Shown: piece after piece, positions 48,682-62,400 of the stretch | Layout of the letters: every line of letters begins with the position of its first letter | Position numbering within the stretch: position 1 is the first letter of the stretch | NCBI RefSeq assembly: GCF_963576615.1 | Contig: NC_088714.1 | Location: 45,665,772-45,729,771 of the forward strand | DNA length: 64,000 bases | Direction of reading: 5' to 3' | DNA from: Watersipora subatra | Taxonomy: Eukaryota > Bryozoa > Gymnolaemata > Cheilostomatida > Watersiporidae | Notes under the pieces: generated by a model | Seen by the model: only the letters and a program-made list of their open reading frames with translations | What the model was told of the DNA's origin: nothing | The model's database searches: none | Translations under genes and position numbers: made by a program

Positions 48682-51600
48682 ATGTTTTATCTTCCAGGCT
48701 TGAAGAGATGGTTTCTGCGTGTGAGAGCTGTTGATCTTTTGCTTTCTGTTCTTACACTGCTTTTCATCACTGGAATCCTAGTAATGAATACACGACTTTC
48801 TGCTAAAAACTCTCACAGGCAGCTGTCACCAGTTCTTCAAATGGCTAATGTCGAAGGTGTAAATGTTGCCCCGCTAGCAGGAAAAAGGGTCAGACGCAAT
48901 GTTGATGATGGAACTTGGGTATATATAAAACGACTTTTATGAATTGTGCAGGCATATTTACTAAGATATATACAATTATTTGCTCGTTTATCTTTACTTT
49001 GGTGAAAAAACCATTTTCAAGGACTTATAAGTTAATCAGAGTTCAAGTTTTTTGTTGGACTCAGTGCTCAGGTCATTAAATCTTTTTGGTGTAATAAAAC
49101 TTTTAAAAGTATATAACGCATATTTTTAAATCTTAAAATAAGTGCAGCAGTATTTTAATATTGGTTTCACCAAAATAGTACTACACAGTTTTAACTTGCC
49201 CTAAATTTAAAAATAGTATGATAGATTATATTGACATTACTATCATTAAAATTGTGGCAATTTAAAGTTATTATTCGCTTCAGAGAATCGGCCTGTGCTA
49301 AATAAATATTAATGTAATAACAAAAACATCAGCTGACACATGCCACAATTTGACATTTCAGCTGACACATGCCACAATTTGACATTTCAGCTGACACATG
49401 CCACAATTTGACACTTCAGCTGACACATGCCACAAGTTGACATTTCAGCTGACACATACTACAATTTGTTAAAAGACATTTAGATTCTGTAGCATATGCC
49501 AACAGATTGTAAAGATGAGTGATAAAACACGAATATAATGTTACCTTAAATGATTAATCAATATTATTAATGACACAATTGTGTAGAAAAATTTAAAAAC
49601 TATGATAAAAGAATGAGCCTTAAACAACTATTAGAATAGATTTTAAAACAATGATGAGCCTTTGTGTGAAAAAAAAAACTAATTTTTAGGAGGTGCCAGC
49701 TGAGGCATATCCAATCGCGCTCAGTGTCACAGGTATATGCGAGGAAGCCATCGTTCTGTCTGAGTTTCCAAATGGCACTTGTTTCAGCTACTGCACAGCT
49801 TCATCATGTGGCAGTGATGCATTGGCCAGCATAGAAAGTGGAGAGTAAGTGCAATAAGTATAAATAAGGGTAACAATATATTTTTCCCTAGTTTTCATCA
49901 TAGAGGCAGTTAAATATTCAGTCCTGGTTTTTGGCTATACTTGCTGCTACAGCATGTGGCAAATGGTTGACCTGTTATGACTTTCTACAGAGTAAATGTC
50001 TGTGCATCTTTTCAAAACTTTGGGCCCATTTCCTTAGCAAAGATTATTTCAGTTGTAAAATTGGCCCTTTCTGAAAGTCGTTAGAATTCTATTTTAAATT
50101 AAATATATCAACCAAGACCTGTGTCTTTAAGTTAGCATTCAAAATGGCAACCTAAAGGCTGCTTGTAAATAATTTGACAGTACTTAATTTATAAGTAATT
50201 ATTATTTCTATGAATTGCTGTTTTATATTTATGCAGTTCGGAGCTGGTGTGCACAGCACGAATCATGCAGTTGGGATTTCAGCGAAGTGGTACAGGTGAA
50301 ATCTCTCGATGGATCAAACAGCATCCTGATGTTACAGCCAGATATGCTGATATGTTTTTAAACGACGCTGGACAGCCGGAATTTGGTTAGTGGAACCTAG
50401 CTATCAGCCATACTTTAATTATTAGATTCACTTAAGATTTGGGTAAAGGTAGACATGAGCACACACTTTTTATTAATAAAAAAAGTAATAGTAATAACAG
50501 TAAAAATTGCCGGAACATTAATAGTCATAGTAACAATAATAAAGTAATAACAATAACAAGAGCAATATTAACAGAAATAACCATAATAGTAGTAGAAGTA
50601 GCAATAGTAATAATTGCTAAATATAGTAGGAGTTGCAGAAGTAGAGTGAAATATCAGAAAACATTTGGAGAACTTACACATGATTTACACTTACACTTGA
50701 TTTTACATTTACACTCATTTGGTTACTTACCCATATAGAGTTGTGCACTGTTTTCCTCATTCTTCTGTACCTCAGACATATAATTTCCTCTTTCCAGCTT
50801 TTTCACTACATCCAAGACTCTAACCACACATTTCGTTCACAACTATTCCCTATAATTTGCCCATTTTCTACTATCAAGCATTGAGAGCTCTGTTTTAAAT
50901 ACTGATTCAAGTTTCTCATCTTCTGCTCTTGACTTCTTAACCTCTTGACTTTCTAACAAATGATTTTAGCATTTTTGCTCTTGCCTTATGACAACTACAT
51001 GGTAACCACTGATTGCAGTCTTTTACAGTCAAGTGATGATAGGTAAAGACTATTGACCGACCTTTTTCTTCCCCTTTCCATTTTTGACAGTTATAATATA
51101 ACTGGTGATTTTAATCTTTTACCCTCAGGTCTAATCCTTGACCCTCAGGCCTTAGCTGATGTGAAAGTCTTACAAAATATGCTCTATTTATTGTCTATTT
51201 ATTGTTTATTGGTCTTATTTTACTCTCATCATCTCTGCTTCCTTTGTTTTCAGTCCAAACTATCCTGAAATCCAAAAAACTGTAATTGTCAATTTTTCAT
51301 TTTTTTTTATTAAAAAAAAAAGAAAAATGCTGCTGAAAATAGTTACTTTATACCTTTTTGATTTGAGCAACTATTTTATATTTCCATAATTTTTCTTAAC
51401 AATTTTGCTTTCCTCCTCTTACCGTTATTGTTTAGCACCAATTCTAGTAAGCCAATTTTTATTTTGGGAGATAAGTAAACTAATTATTTCAGCGCAATCT
51501 ATTTTATGTAGTTTCAACCAATCAAAGTTGAGCAAGTCGTTCACCTTACCCGTTTTAGTCTCACCATCAAGGAAACCAAACATGGTGAACAGTAGTATTG

Positions 51601-53618
51601 TTAGTTAGCTTACAAATTGCTACTACAGTTTTGATGTGCAGTTGCTTGTTTTAAGCTACTCTTGGAATATCTTTATTTTCATTGATCACTTTTATCTGAC
51701 TCTTGTTCTTAAAGAATTAATAAAATTCTTTTCAATTTTCTTTCTTTGGTCACTCGTGCAAGGTTGAGTCTATCATTGAGCAATTATGACTCATTTCTTC
51801 ATAGTCCCTTTCAACATAGTCCCTTTCTTCATAGTCCCTTTCAACATAGTCCCTTTCTTCATAGTCCCTTTCAACATATTCATAGTTGTATGTAAAATAC
51901 CTGCTCACCATTTTCCAGTGAACTAGAATTTGAATTTTGAGTATTGATGTCCATACCATAGCTGTAGCCTACGCTGGAATAGATTCAAGCTTGAAAATTT
52001 TAATCCGGTCATTGCAATGAATTCATGCGTTAACGGTTTTCAAATGCATATTTGCTAAATAGTTTTGTACTCGTTTATTGCTTATAAAATGTTTAAGTTA
52101 CCAGAATATTTGACTATTGCAACAGGAAAATTAACTAAGTCTAGGATGCAGTAGAGTAACCGTGCTATTATTGACTATTAGAAATAAAAGCTAGCAATTT
52201 GTATAACGTTCTCCTCAATCTGGCGATATTGATTTACACTAATATTGTATCCACTTACATCAGCGCCACTTCTTTAGTAAGCATGGTTAAAGTGGTTTTC
52301 ATGTTCCCTCATAACGAATCTATGATATCTGTAGTCTATTACACAAAAATTCTACGATGTGTACTGTCTAATTATGAATACTGTTTACAGTATGTATAGT
52401 CTATGGTAATTAGAGTCCATAATTTATGTAGCCTATGTTATGTTTGGTCTACAGTATGTATAGCCTATGATAATTAGAGTCTATAATTTATGTAGTCTAT
52501 ATTATGTTTAGTCTATAGTATGTATAGTTTATGATAATTAGAGTCTATAATTTATGTAGCCCATGTTATGTTTAGTCTACAGTATGTATAGCCTATGATA
52601 ATTAGAGTCTATAATTTATGTAGTCTATATTATGTTTAGTCTATAGTATGTATAGTTTATGATAATTAGAGTCTATAATTTATGTAGTCTATATTATGTT
52701 TAGTCTATAGTATGTATAGTTTATGATAATTAGAGTCTATAATTTATGTAGCCCATGTTATGTTTAGTCTACAGTATGTATAGCCTATGATAATTAGAGT
52801 CTATAATTTATGTAGTCTATGTTATGTTTAGTCTATAGTATGTATAGTTTATGATAATTAGAGTCTATAATTTATGTAGCCCATGTTATGTTTAGTCTAC
52901 AGTATGTATAGCTTATGATAATTAGAGTCTATAATTTATGTAGTCTATATTATGTTTAGTCTATAGTATGTATAGTTTATGATAATTAGAGTCTATAATT
53001 TATGTAGTCTATATTATGTTTGGTCTACAGCATGTATAGCCTATGATAATTAGAGTCTATAATTTATGTAGTCTATGTTATGTTTAGTCTATAGTATGTA
53101 TAGCCAATGATAACTAGAGTCTATAATTTATGTAGTCTATATTATGTTTGGTCTACAGCATGTATAGCCTATGATAAATAGAGTCTATAATTTATGTAGT
53201 CTATGTTATGTTTAGTCTATAGTATGTATAGTTTATGATAACTAGAGTCTATAATTTATGTAGTCTATGTTATGTTTGGTCTACAGCATGTATAGCCTAT
53301 GATAATTAGAGTCTATAATTTAGGTAGTCTATGTTATGTTTAGTCTATAGTATCTATAGTTTAGGATAGATATAGTTTATAATCTGCTTAATGTGCATTG
53401 TGTGAGATGTTCAAATATTACTAATTGTGAAATTTATTATTTTTCATTAATCTAAACATTATGTTTTGCTGTCTGTTGCAGATTTTTGTCCAATTGAACA
53501 AATACGTGACACAACATCTCCTGGATACTTTGAGTCTTACCCTTTGAGCTCTGTTGGAACTGTGGGAAGTCAAAAGAATTATTATGTGCACTGTGAGCAT
53601 TGTCTCACAACTGGTTTG
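48682..53618 (+). CDS. CHST15-like carbohydrate sulfotransferase, exons 1-4 (copy 1)
   Basis: Four exons join in phase: 48,682-48,918, 49,690-49,844, 50,237-50,385 and 53,482-53,618, with donors GTATAT, GTAAGT, GTTAGT and GTAAGC and AG acceptors. They give 226 residues. Basic LKRWFLRVR then the hydrophobic VDLLLSVLTLLFITGILVM make a type II Golgi anchor (~residues 7-35). A stem with NGTC glycosylation site and clustered cysteines follows. MQLGFQRSGTGEISRWIKQH (~residues 142-161) is the 5'-phosphosulfate-binding loop of PAPS-dependent sulfotransferases. Exon 4 ends in phase 0. The C-terminal exons (3' loop, EDY) are absent before copy 2 begins at 53,736, so copy 1 is a 5' half-gene. ATG 48,682 is chosen for its topology; ATG 48,637 is in frame, and CTTCCAG at 48,697 could instead be an acceptor for an earlier exon. 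Substrate is unknown. Confidence 0.75.
49330..49468. repeat. 29-bp tandem repeat in intron 1 (also 60,060-60,198)
   Basis: Nearly five units of CAGCTGACACATGCCACAAT-TTGACATTT, the last one diverged. Both duplicated units carry the same number. Confidence 0.95.
50460..50630. repeat. AAT/AAC-rich simple repeat in intron 3 (also 61,190-61,360)
   Basis: GTAATAGTAATAACAGTA-type degenerate trinucleotide sequence. The open frame through it is N/I/V-rich and not a gene. Confidence 0.8.
51795..51878. repeat. 30-bp tandem repeat in intron 3 (also 62,524-62,607)
   Basis: Nearly three units of TTCTTCATAGTCCC-TTTCAACATAGTCCCT. The complement translates as an artificial DYVERDYEER repeat. Confidence 0.9.
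52390..53381. repeat. 64-bp minisatellite in intron 3, ~15 units (copy 1)
   Basis: Units run GTATGTATAG to the next GTATGTATAG in 64 bp, containing ATAATTAGAGTCTATAATTT and ATGTAG. Variants alternate (CCTATG with TCTACA, TTTATG with TCTATA), giving a partial 128-bp higher-order pattern. The array ends about 100 bp before exon 4. Confidence 0.96.
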
Positions 53619-53811
53619 GTAAGCTTCAAGTATTTTGATCATGATAACATATAAACAGACCAGTGAGTTATTCATAGTATTTGATCTGCAGTACTTTACA
53701 TAATTTTATGAAAATAACATAATTCTTATTCTTATTCTTCTAAGAAGTGTGTATTAGCCAGATAAGACTTCTTTTTACAAGAATATAAATGAGTGCCAAA
53801 TAGGTACTTAA

Positions 53812-54685
53812 AGGTTGACTTGCAAAAAAATTCACATTACAGTTATTTGATATGAAAAAGATTCACCATGTCTTACTCTGTTGTGTTGTAGGTGCAAAAT
53901 ATGTGGAAAGGTGATTACAAGCTCTTAAAAACACAAAAACGAACAGGAAATCGCAGCCACACGAGACCGTCGTAGTTTGGATTCTCTTTCCAAAACGGCT
54001 CAAATGTGATGTAGCTGTGAGAGATGGTTTTTGTTTACACTTTCTTGCAACCTTATTCGTCGAAATATTTTTACAAATATACTTCACGCATTTAATAAAA
54101 CTATGTCTATTGTTCTTACGCGTCTGTTTTATCGTCATTGTAATGCTGTCACTTTTAGCTCTGATATCTGATAACTTACCGTAAAAACTCGTTTTGTTTT
54201 TTAACCTTAGCTCGAAGGAGTACATATCATTGTCTGATAATCATGACGAGCCTGTTGGTCACCTGTGATAATCGAAAAGTGCTGCAAAAATTATTAGCGA
54301 AGTATTGGGTCACACGATCAGATTACGACTTGATTGAATAATGTCGAAACAAAACTGTAAAGTAGCGAGCATCTATATTTAATACGGGGTCTTCGGTAAA
54401 ACCCAAAGTGTTTGTCATAAACTAGTACTACGATAAGTTTTATATTGAGCTTTGTATTGGCCTTTCAATTCACGTGAGAACGTACGTGACAAGACGATAA
54501 CCAAATTTCGTGGTTACGGCATCGAAATGAAGAGATTCCAATCTACGGCGGCTTTTCATTTTTGAGCTTTTAAGAGCTTGTAGTCACATTTCCACATATT
54601 TGGCACTTACAACACAACAGAGTAAGACATGGTAAATCTTTTGACACCAAATAACTGTAATGTGAATTTTGTTGCAAGTCAACCT
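53812..54685. mobile_element. 874-bp long-TIR MITE with TTAA ends (copy 2)
   Basis: Duplicate of the element at 43,082 with about five single-base differences, copied as part of the larger unit and not a separate insertion. Confidence 0.85.
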
Positions 54686-54879
54686 TTAACAATCGATAAC
54701 TTGCCTTGGCGTAAAGATACAGACGCAAACTTCTGTTAATAAGCGCATTGGGTTTACAAATTTTTGAGGTATGCCCTAGGCAACAAAATTAGTTGTTTAC
54801 AAACTATATACATGTAAAAGGTACAATGGCTAGAAAAAAACTCAACGTTTTTTACTTGACAGAATATAACTATTTCGGA

Positions 54880-55020
54880 GAACAACCGCAGTTCAGTGGT
54901 AAGTACCCTGTCATAAAAGCAGAGGATCAGTAGTTTAAACCTTAGAAGGACTACTGGTGTTAGAAAGGGCATCCAGCTACAATTTCTCCTGTGCTAGCCC
55001 TCGGGAGCAAATAGTCCCAA
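54880..55020 (+). mobile_element. tRNA-derived SINE (copy 2)
   Basis: Identical by eye to 44,150-44,290 and carried by the tandem duplication. Confidence 0.55.
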
Positions 55021-56708
55021 TGCATTCTGTACCAAATTACATAGTTTGCCAAAAATACACCATGTAACACACCTAAATTAGAAAGGCTGGAAAAAAACAG
55101 GATAACTAAATAACATATACATATAGGCCTACAATGTTTTTCAACAAAACATCAAGTAATAATAAGCAAACAAATAAACATATAAACATACTAACATAAA
55201 CATAAACATATAAATATACTGTCTTATTGTAAATATAATATTTGTATAAGGCCTACCGGTCTACCACATAAGCCTCTGTACTGCTACATGGCTTACAAAC
55301 AAAACGTCATATTCACTGTTGATGGTGGAAGGTTGACTCGACTACCTTATGACACCTCAAACGAGAAGTTATTTTTGAGTCATTTGTGCCTTTGAACTAC
55401 AAGGTATGCTTTCTGAAAATCAATTTTAAATATAAATATGTTGTTAACATTATGAATATTTCTACTATAGATAGAATGGTAGTATGTTTATTTCTGCTAG
55501 GGTATCTGACAGTGATATGAGTATTATTACTATAGATGCAATAAAAGCACAAAACTGTTTATAATCATTACAATTTATCTTCAATTCCTAGCATAGAATA
55601 TAATTGCATAGCTTTGTGAGAATCATTCTATTCCAACTTGGATTCTCTAAGAGGAAGTTATGACAGCTGTAATGACCCTAAAAATTGTATAGTTGAGTCT
55701 GTTCAGATTTTGTTTAGAGTAACAATAAATCTGCTTTTATAAAACTGCTTCTTTTATAGTTTCCGCTATTATGTTTAACAATGTATGGACTGCCAGTATA
55801 AGTTTGGTACTCTAACCACGTATGTAAACTACTCTGCGTTTATCTATTCAGACTGCTAATCTTAGATAAACTTACGTGCTTACATTTCAATTCTTATTTA
55901 AAGTTTATCATTTATTTTATTTTATGCTACCAATCATCACACCTCAAAAATATGCAGATATACATCAATTTGCATACATGTATAGTTACTTATCAAGATA
56001 TACATAGCTCTGCATAATGATAAATACTTTCGGGCATCATGAATACATGCAATTGAAACATCATTGTTGTTAATCACTTTTTAATAAAACTAAAGGTATT
56101 TGACAAGGGGCTACACCAGATATTGATCATCTCAATCTTCTGAACTTTCTCTATTCTTTGGTCAAATCAAACTTATAGGTAATCCCGACTTTGACAGTGT
56201 AGTCATGCTTTCTTAGTTGAACTTCAGCATGTATTTTGTACCACAAGTGGTAGGATATTGTAGCTGTTAGAGATTAAATATTGGTGAAGACTTCTGGATT
56301 TTGTTTAATTAAGTGTCATAGAGATATACTTTTATGATCAATAAGTAACAATCATGTACCCAAACAATCTAACAAACCACCATTAATATTTAAATTTTCG
56401 CAAACAAGATATTATAATCTAAACATGATATACATATTTCACACTCATACCACTAGTTGATTATGTAAATATTGCTTATCAGTGACTAAATGCTAGTTTT
56501 TGGAAGCATGACTATAGCAAAGGATTCATAATTGTAGTATGCATTCTATAACTGTAGTATCTAATCTATATGTAGTATCTAATATACCACTGTAGTGTCT
56601 AATCTGTAACTGCAGATTTCAATTGACAATGGTAGTTTACAATTTATAGCTGTAGCATCTGATACATAACTTGAGTATCTAATCTACAACTAGAGTATAT
56701 AACCTATG

Positions 56709-57999
56709 CAGTCATACTTCGACTTACGAGCTTAATGCGTCATATGTCAATTGGCTGAGCTCATATGTCAATTGACTGAGCTCATATGTCAATTGACTGA
56801 GCTCATATGTCAATTGACTGAGCTCATATGTCAATTGACTGAGCTCATATGTCAATTTACTCACATTTTTGTGCAATTTATTTATATATAAAACAATTAA
56901 ATATATATTGATTGGCTTTCATACTATAAGAACAAGAAATTGTAACGGAAAGAAATGTTGGTCGTTGTCCTAACTTACCACATGCTTTCAAAAAGCAACA
57001 AATAAAAAATAATGCAAAGAAATATGATTAATTAAAATGTAAAATAAAATACATACATTTGCAGCTAACGTTAGCATTTGCCAGAAAGGGAGAGATTAGA
57101 TATCTTTCATTACAACATTTGACTTTGATAAAATTGGATTCTGATGCACCAACTTTTATTTTAAACTTAGTGTAATTAAAATTTCTTAGGCATTCATAGT
57201 TTTAAATTTCTTCTCACGGCTTAGCTAATCTTACCTTTTTTTTGCCCTCACGATCAGCCGGTCGTTTTAAGAAAAACCTATCCAAAGAAGTTTGCCTTTG
57301 TTGTCCTTTCAACATGTTGCGATAAGGACGAACACAGATGTCGTCACAAAGGGCTAATGCACGAGCACTACCCAACTTGTCTGAATGTATATTTTTTATA
57401 GCCTTGATAGATAGCACTGACCTTTTCCCATAGCATCATTTCAATTATGCTGTCGCTGGCCAATCGTTTGTCTTCTATCCAAAACATGATCAGTCTCTTC
57501 ATCAGAAAGCATGCAAATCGCTGCGCCGCTTAGAAACTATGGTTAGTTTGCAAACTAAATGCCCTGAATATAATCCTTTTGTTTGATAATTGTGGATGTA
57601 TTTCTGTCATACTGCTGAGCTGGCTCAATCATGCATACAAATTTCATAGATTTTTCAATAATTTCACATTTTTTATCAGTTGTAATCATTCGTTTTTTCT
57701 TTGAATTATCCTTCATTGTCCCTTTCATGGTTAACTTTCAGTCTATGTACTGTACTTTTATTCACATATTTCTGCACTGAAAAGGGCGCACAAAAAACAC
57801 GGTGCAAAAGAATAATCTGAGCAGTTGAAAAATACAGAGTGATGCTGTTCTCATAAAACACCTCTGAAATAATTGGCCGTTGACTCGCGTGTTTGTATTT
57901 CAAACATGGCTCGTATGTTAATGCTAAAATTTGCTTAAAAGCTTGATTGTACCTCAAGTTTCTTGTATGTTGGGGCACTCCTAAGTTGAAGTATTACTG
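56709..57999 (-). mobile_element. Internally deleted Tigger/pogo-type element (copy 2)
   Basis: Identical by eye to 45,979-47,269, including transposase remnants at 57,214-57,417 and 57,555-57,728 (-) and the 21-bp array. Duplicated with the host unit. Confidence 0.82.
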
Positions 58000-59411
58000 T
58001 AGTTGTAGGTTAGCTAGTATTTATAATTGTAGTACCTACATGTGATATAAAGTTGTGGTGTTGAATCAGTAACTACATGATCTATTCTATAACTGCAGTA
58101 TTTAATCTTTAAACCATTGTCTAATTTATATAATCTCTAGTTTATACACAATAAAATAAAATACAATGCCGTGCCATGCCATGTTTGCAACACATTATTC
58201 ATAGCATTGATGTTAAGCTGCATTGTAGCAGTTCTACCCTTTTGCTTAAGTGTCTAACAACTTCTTAGCACCATGAAGAAACAAAGCAGCAGATAAGCTA
58301 GCTTGGTGGTTCTATTTAGGAAGTTCCTTCACTTATCTCTGGTTGGACACATTCAATTTCTCTGTTTACTTTGTTGAGCTGTTATTATTATAAAGTAGTC
58401 TAAAGAAATATGCACACGTGGATGGTCTCATCTATACAACAGCTATGCCTGACTTCATCTTAACATTGCCTATTTTTGCTCTGCAGTGTCTGTTTTAATC
58501 TCAAAGAAAAATATTAGCCATATAGCACACTGTGCAGTATATGTACTAATGTTAATATTGTTATTTATAATGACAGAATAAATTTTGTAAGAAAGAAGTT
58601 AAAATGCAGCAGTAGTTTATCATATTATTCTCTCTTAATATACTGATTGCTATATGATCATCTCTGTTGCTCCTAGCTAACGGTCAGCTTGAACAGCAAC
58701 TTTATAAAAGCATTCAATCACCCTTCTGCTCAGTTTCGTTCAGCCTGGTTTGATCTCAACAATGAGAATTACATGATTGGGTGTTTGCTTTATTCGTGAA
58801 CCAATCTTTTGCTCACATATGAATAAAAAATTGCAAAAGTATTTTAGACTGTTGACTAGATTGATTAGTCCACTTCTCCTCTTGAAGGCGACCTGGTAGG
58901 AGTAAAAAAGTTTCTGAAAATAGTTGACACTATTTAGCAACCCTATATCCATTTAAATTCTAGTTCACATTATTATTGGAGATTTGTTTATTTGTCGCAC
59001 ACACAACTGGATTCAAAAAGATCACTCGAACCTCTTCATTCAATCAATCCCGTAGTGCTAGCTAGAGCATTAGCTCAGCTTTGCAAATTTGCTTGTTGTT
59101 TTCTCATCTGCCAGGATCTTCAATAATGGGCAAGTGTACTTACTATTTTGTACTATTTTTGTTTTCATAGAGACCAATATGGAGCTGGTTGATTCAATAA
59201 ACCATAGAAATGCATTTAGTTCCAGCTTGTATAAGTTGGTTAAATGATATTCTAGTAGTACTCTATACATATAAAAACTAAATCGTTATTATATTCTGCA
59301 ATTCTCAGTTCGTAAATATAGTGCACGGTTTTGCTCTTGAAATTTGTTTTGTGACGAGTTCAAATTTTGTATTACACTTTAAATTGCAATTACATAGTCC
59401 TTGACTATCAG

Positions 59412-62400
59412 ATGTTTTATCTTCCAGGCTTGAAGAGATGGTTTCTGCGTGTGAGAGCTGTTGATCTTTTGCTTTCTGTTCTTACACTGCTTTTCATCAC
59501 TGGAATCCTAGTAATGAATACACGACTTTCTGCTAAAAACTCTCACAGGCAGCTGTCACCAGTTCTTCAAATGGCTAATGTCGAAGGTGTAAATGTTGCC
59601 CCGCTAGCAGGAAAAAGGGTCAGACGCAATGTTGATGATGGAACTTGGGTATATATAAAACGACTTTTATGAATTGTGCAGGCATATTTACTAAGATATA
59701 TACAATTATTTGCTCGTTTATCTTTACTTTGGTGAAAAAACCATTTTCAAGGACTTATAAGTTAATCAGAGTTCAAGTTTTTTGTTGGACTCAGTGCTCA
59801 GGTCATTAAATCTTTTTGGTGTAATAAAACTTTTAAAAGTATATAACGCATATTTTTAAATCTTAAAATAAGTGCAGCAGTATTTTAATATTGGTTTCAC
59901 CAAAATAGTACTACACAGTTTTAACTTGCCCTAAATTTAAAAATAGTATGATAGATTATATTGACATTACTATCATTAAAATTGTGGCAATTTAAAGTTA
60001 TTATTCGCTTCAGAGAATCGGCCTGTGCTAAATAAATATTAATGTAATAACAAAAACATCAGCTGACACATGCCACAATTTGACATTTCAGCTGACACAT
60101 GCCACAATTTGACATTTCAGCTGACACATGCCACAATTTGACACTTCAGCTGACACATGCCACAAGTTGACATTTCAGCTGACACATACTACAATTTGTT
60201 AAAAGACATTTAGATTCTGTAGCATATGCCAACAGATTGTAAAGATGAGTGATAAAACACGAATATAATGTTACCTTAAATGATTAATCAATATTATTAA
60301 TGACACAATTGTGTAGAAAAATTTAAAAACTATGATAAAAGAATGAGCCTTAAACAACTATTAGAATAGATTTTAAAACAATGATGAGCCTTTGTGTGAA
60401 AAAAAAAACTAATTTTTAGGAGGTGCCAGCTGAGGCATATCCAATCGCGCTCAGTGTCACAGGTATATGCGAGGAAGCCATCGTTCTGTCTGAGTTTCCA
60501 AATGGCACTTGTTTCAGCTACTGCACAGCTTCATCATGTGGCAGTGATGCATTGGCCAGCATAGAAAGTGGAGAGTAAGTGCAATAAGTATAAATAAGGG
60601 TAACAATATATTTTTCCCTAGTTTTCATCATAGAGGCAGTTAAATATTCAGTCCTGGTTTTTGGCTATACTTGCTGCTACAGCATGTGGCAAATGGTTGA
60701 CCTGTTATGACTTTCTACAGAGTAAATGTCTGTGCATCTTTTCAAAACTTTGGGCCCATTTCCTTAGCAAAGATTATTTCAGTTGTAAAATTGGCCCTTT
60801 CTGAAAGTCGTTAGAATTCTATTTTAAATTAAATATATCAACCAAGACCTGTGTCTTTAAGTTAGCATTCAAAATGGCAACCTAAAGGCTGCTTGTAAAT
60901 AATTTGACAGTACTTAATTTATAAGTAATTATTATTTCTATGAATTGCTGTTTTATATTTATGCAGTTCGGAGCTGGTGTGCACAGCACGAATCATGCAG
61001 TTGGGATTTCAGCGAAGTGGTACAGGTGAAATCTCTCGATGGATCAAACAGCATCCTGATGTTACAGCCAGATATGCTGATATGTTTTTAAACGACGCTG
61101 GACAGCCGGAATTTGGTTAGTGGAACCTAGCTATCAGCCATACTTTAATTATTAGATTCACTTAAGATTTGGGTAAAGGTAGACATGAGCACACACTTTT
61201 TATTAATAAAAAAAGTAATAGTAATAACAGTAAAAATTGCCGGAACATTAATAGTCATAGTAACAATAATAAAGTAATAACAATAACAAGAGCAATATTA
61301 ACAGAAATAACCATAATAGTAGTAGAAGTAGCAATAGTAATAATTGCTAGATATAGTAGGAGTTGCGGAAGTAGAGTGAAATATCAGAAAACATTTGGAG
61401 AACTTACACACGATTTACACTTACACTTGAATTTACATTTACACTCATTTGGTTACTTACCCATATAGAGTTGTGCACTGTTTTCCTCATTCTTCTGTAC
61501 CTCAGACATATAATTTCCTCTTTCCAGCTTTTTCACTACATCCAAGACTTTAACCACACATTTCGTTCACAACTATTCCCTATAATTTGCCCATTTTCTA
61601 CTATCAAGCATTGAGAGCTCTGTTTTAAATACTGATTCAAGTTTCTCATCTTCTGCTCTTGACTTCTTAACCTCTTGACTTTCTAACAAATGATTTTAGC
61701 ATTTTTGCTCTTGCCTTATGACAACTACATGGTAACCACTGATTGCAGTCTTTTACAGTCAAGTGATGATAGGTAAAGACTATTGACCGACCTTTTTCTT
61801 CCCCTTTCCATTTTTGACAGTTATAATATAACTGGTGATTTTAATCTTTTACCCTCAGGTCTAATCCTTGACCCTCAGGCCTTAGCTGATGTGAAAGTCT
61901 TACAAAATATGCTCTATTTATTGTCTATTTATTGTTTATTGGTCTTATTTCACTCTCATCATCTCTGCTTCCTTTGTTTTCAGTCAAAACTATCCTGAAA
62001 TCCAAAAAACTATAATTGTCAATTTTTCATGTTTTTTATTAAAAAAAAAAGAAAAATGCTGCTGAAAATAGTTACTTTATACCTTTTTGATTTGAGCAAC
62101 TATTTTATATTTCCATAATTTTTCTTAACAATTTTGCTTTCCTCCTCTTACCGTTATTGTTTAGCACCAATTCTAGTAAGCCAATTTTTATTTTGGGAGA
62201 TAAGTGAACTAATTATTTCAGCGCAATCTATTTTATGTAGTTTCAACCAATCAAAGTTGAGCAAGTCGTTCACCTTACCCGTTTTAGTCTCACCATCAAG
62301 GAAACCAAACATGGTGAACAGTAGTATTGTTAGTTAGCTTACAAATTGCTACTACAGTTTTGATGTGCAGTTGCTTGTTTTAAGCTACTCTTGGAATATC

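Larger units (their letters stand above)
43006..53735 (+). repeat. Tandem segmental duplication, copy 1 (10,730 bp)
   Basis: Every landmark from 43,006 recurs 10,730 bp downstream. Left of 43,006 and 53,736 the two sequences differ, defining the junction (CTCTTCTAAGAAG against TTCTTCTAAGAAG). Differences I could see by eye are single bases at 43,042, 43,203, 43,460, 43,816, 43,896 and 43,915, then none to 50,620, then several to 52,130, and a six-unit change in the 64-bp array. Confidence 0.97.

Noticed and set aside
50439-51608. Frames at 50,439, 51,053 and 51,405 as extra exons
   Set aside because: They lie inside intron 3, which already joins exon 3 to exon 4 in phase; composition is low-complexity or untypical of protein.
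51750-51959. Frame encoding repeated DYVERDYEER
   Set aside because: Product of a 30-bp tandem repeat in an intron; no start context or splice sites support it.
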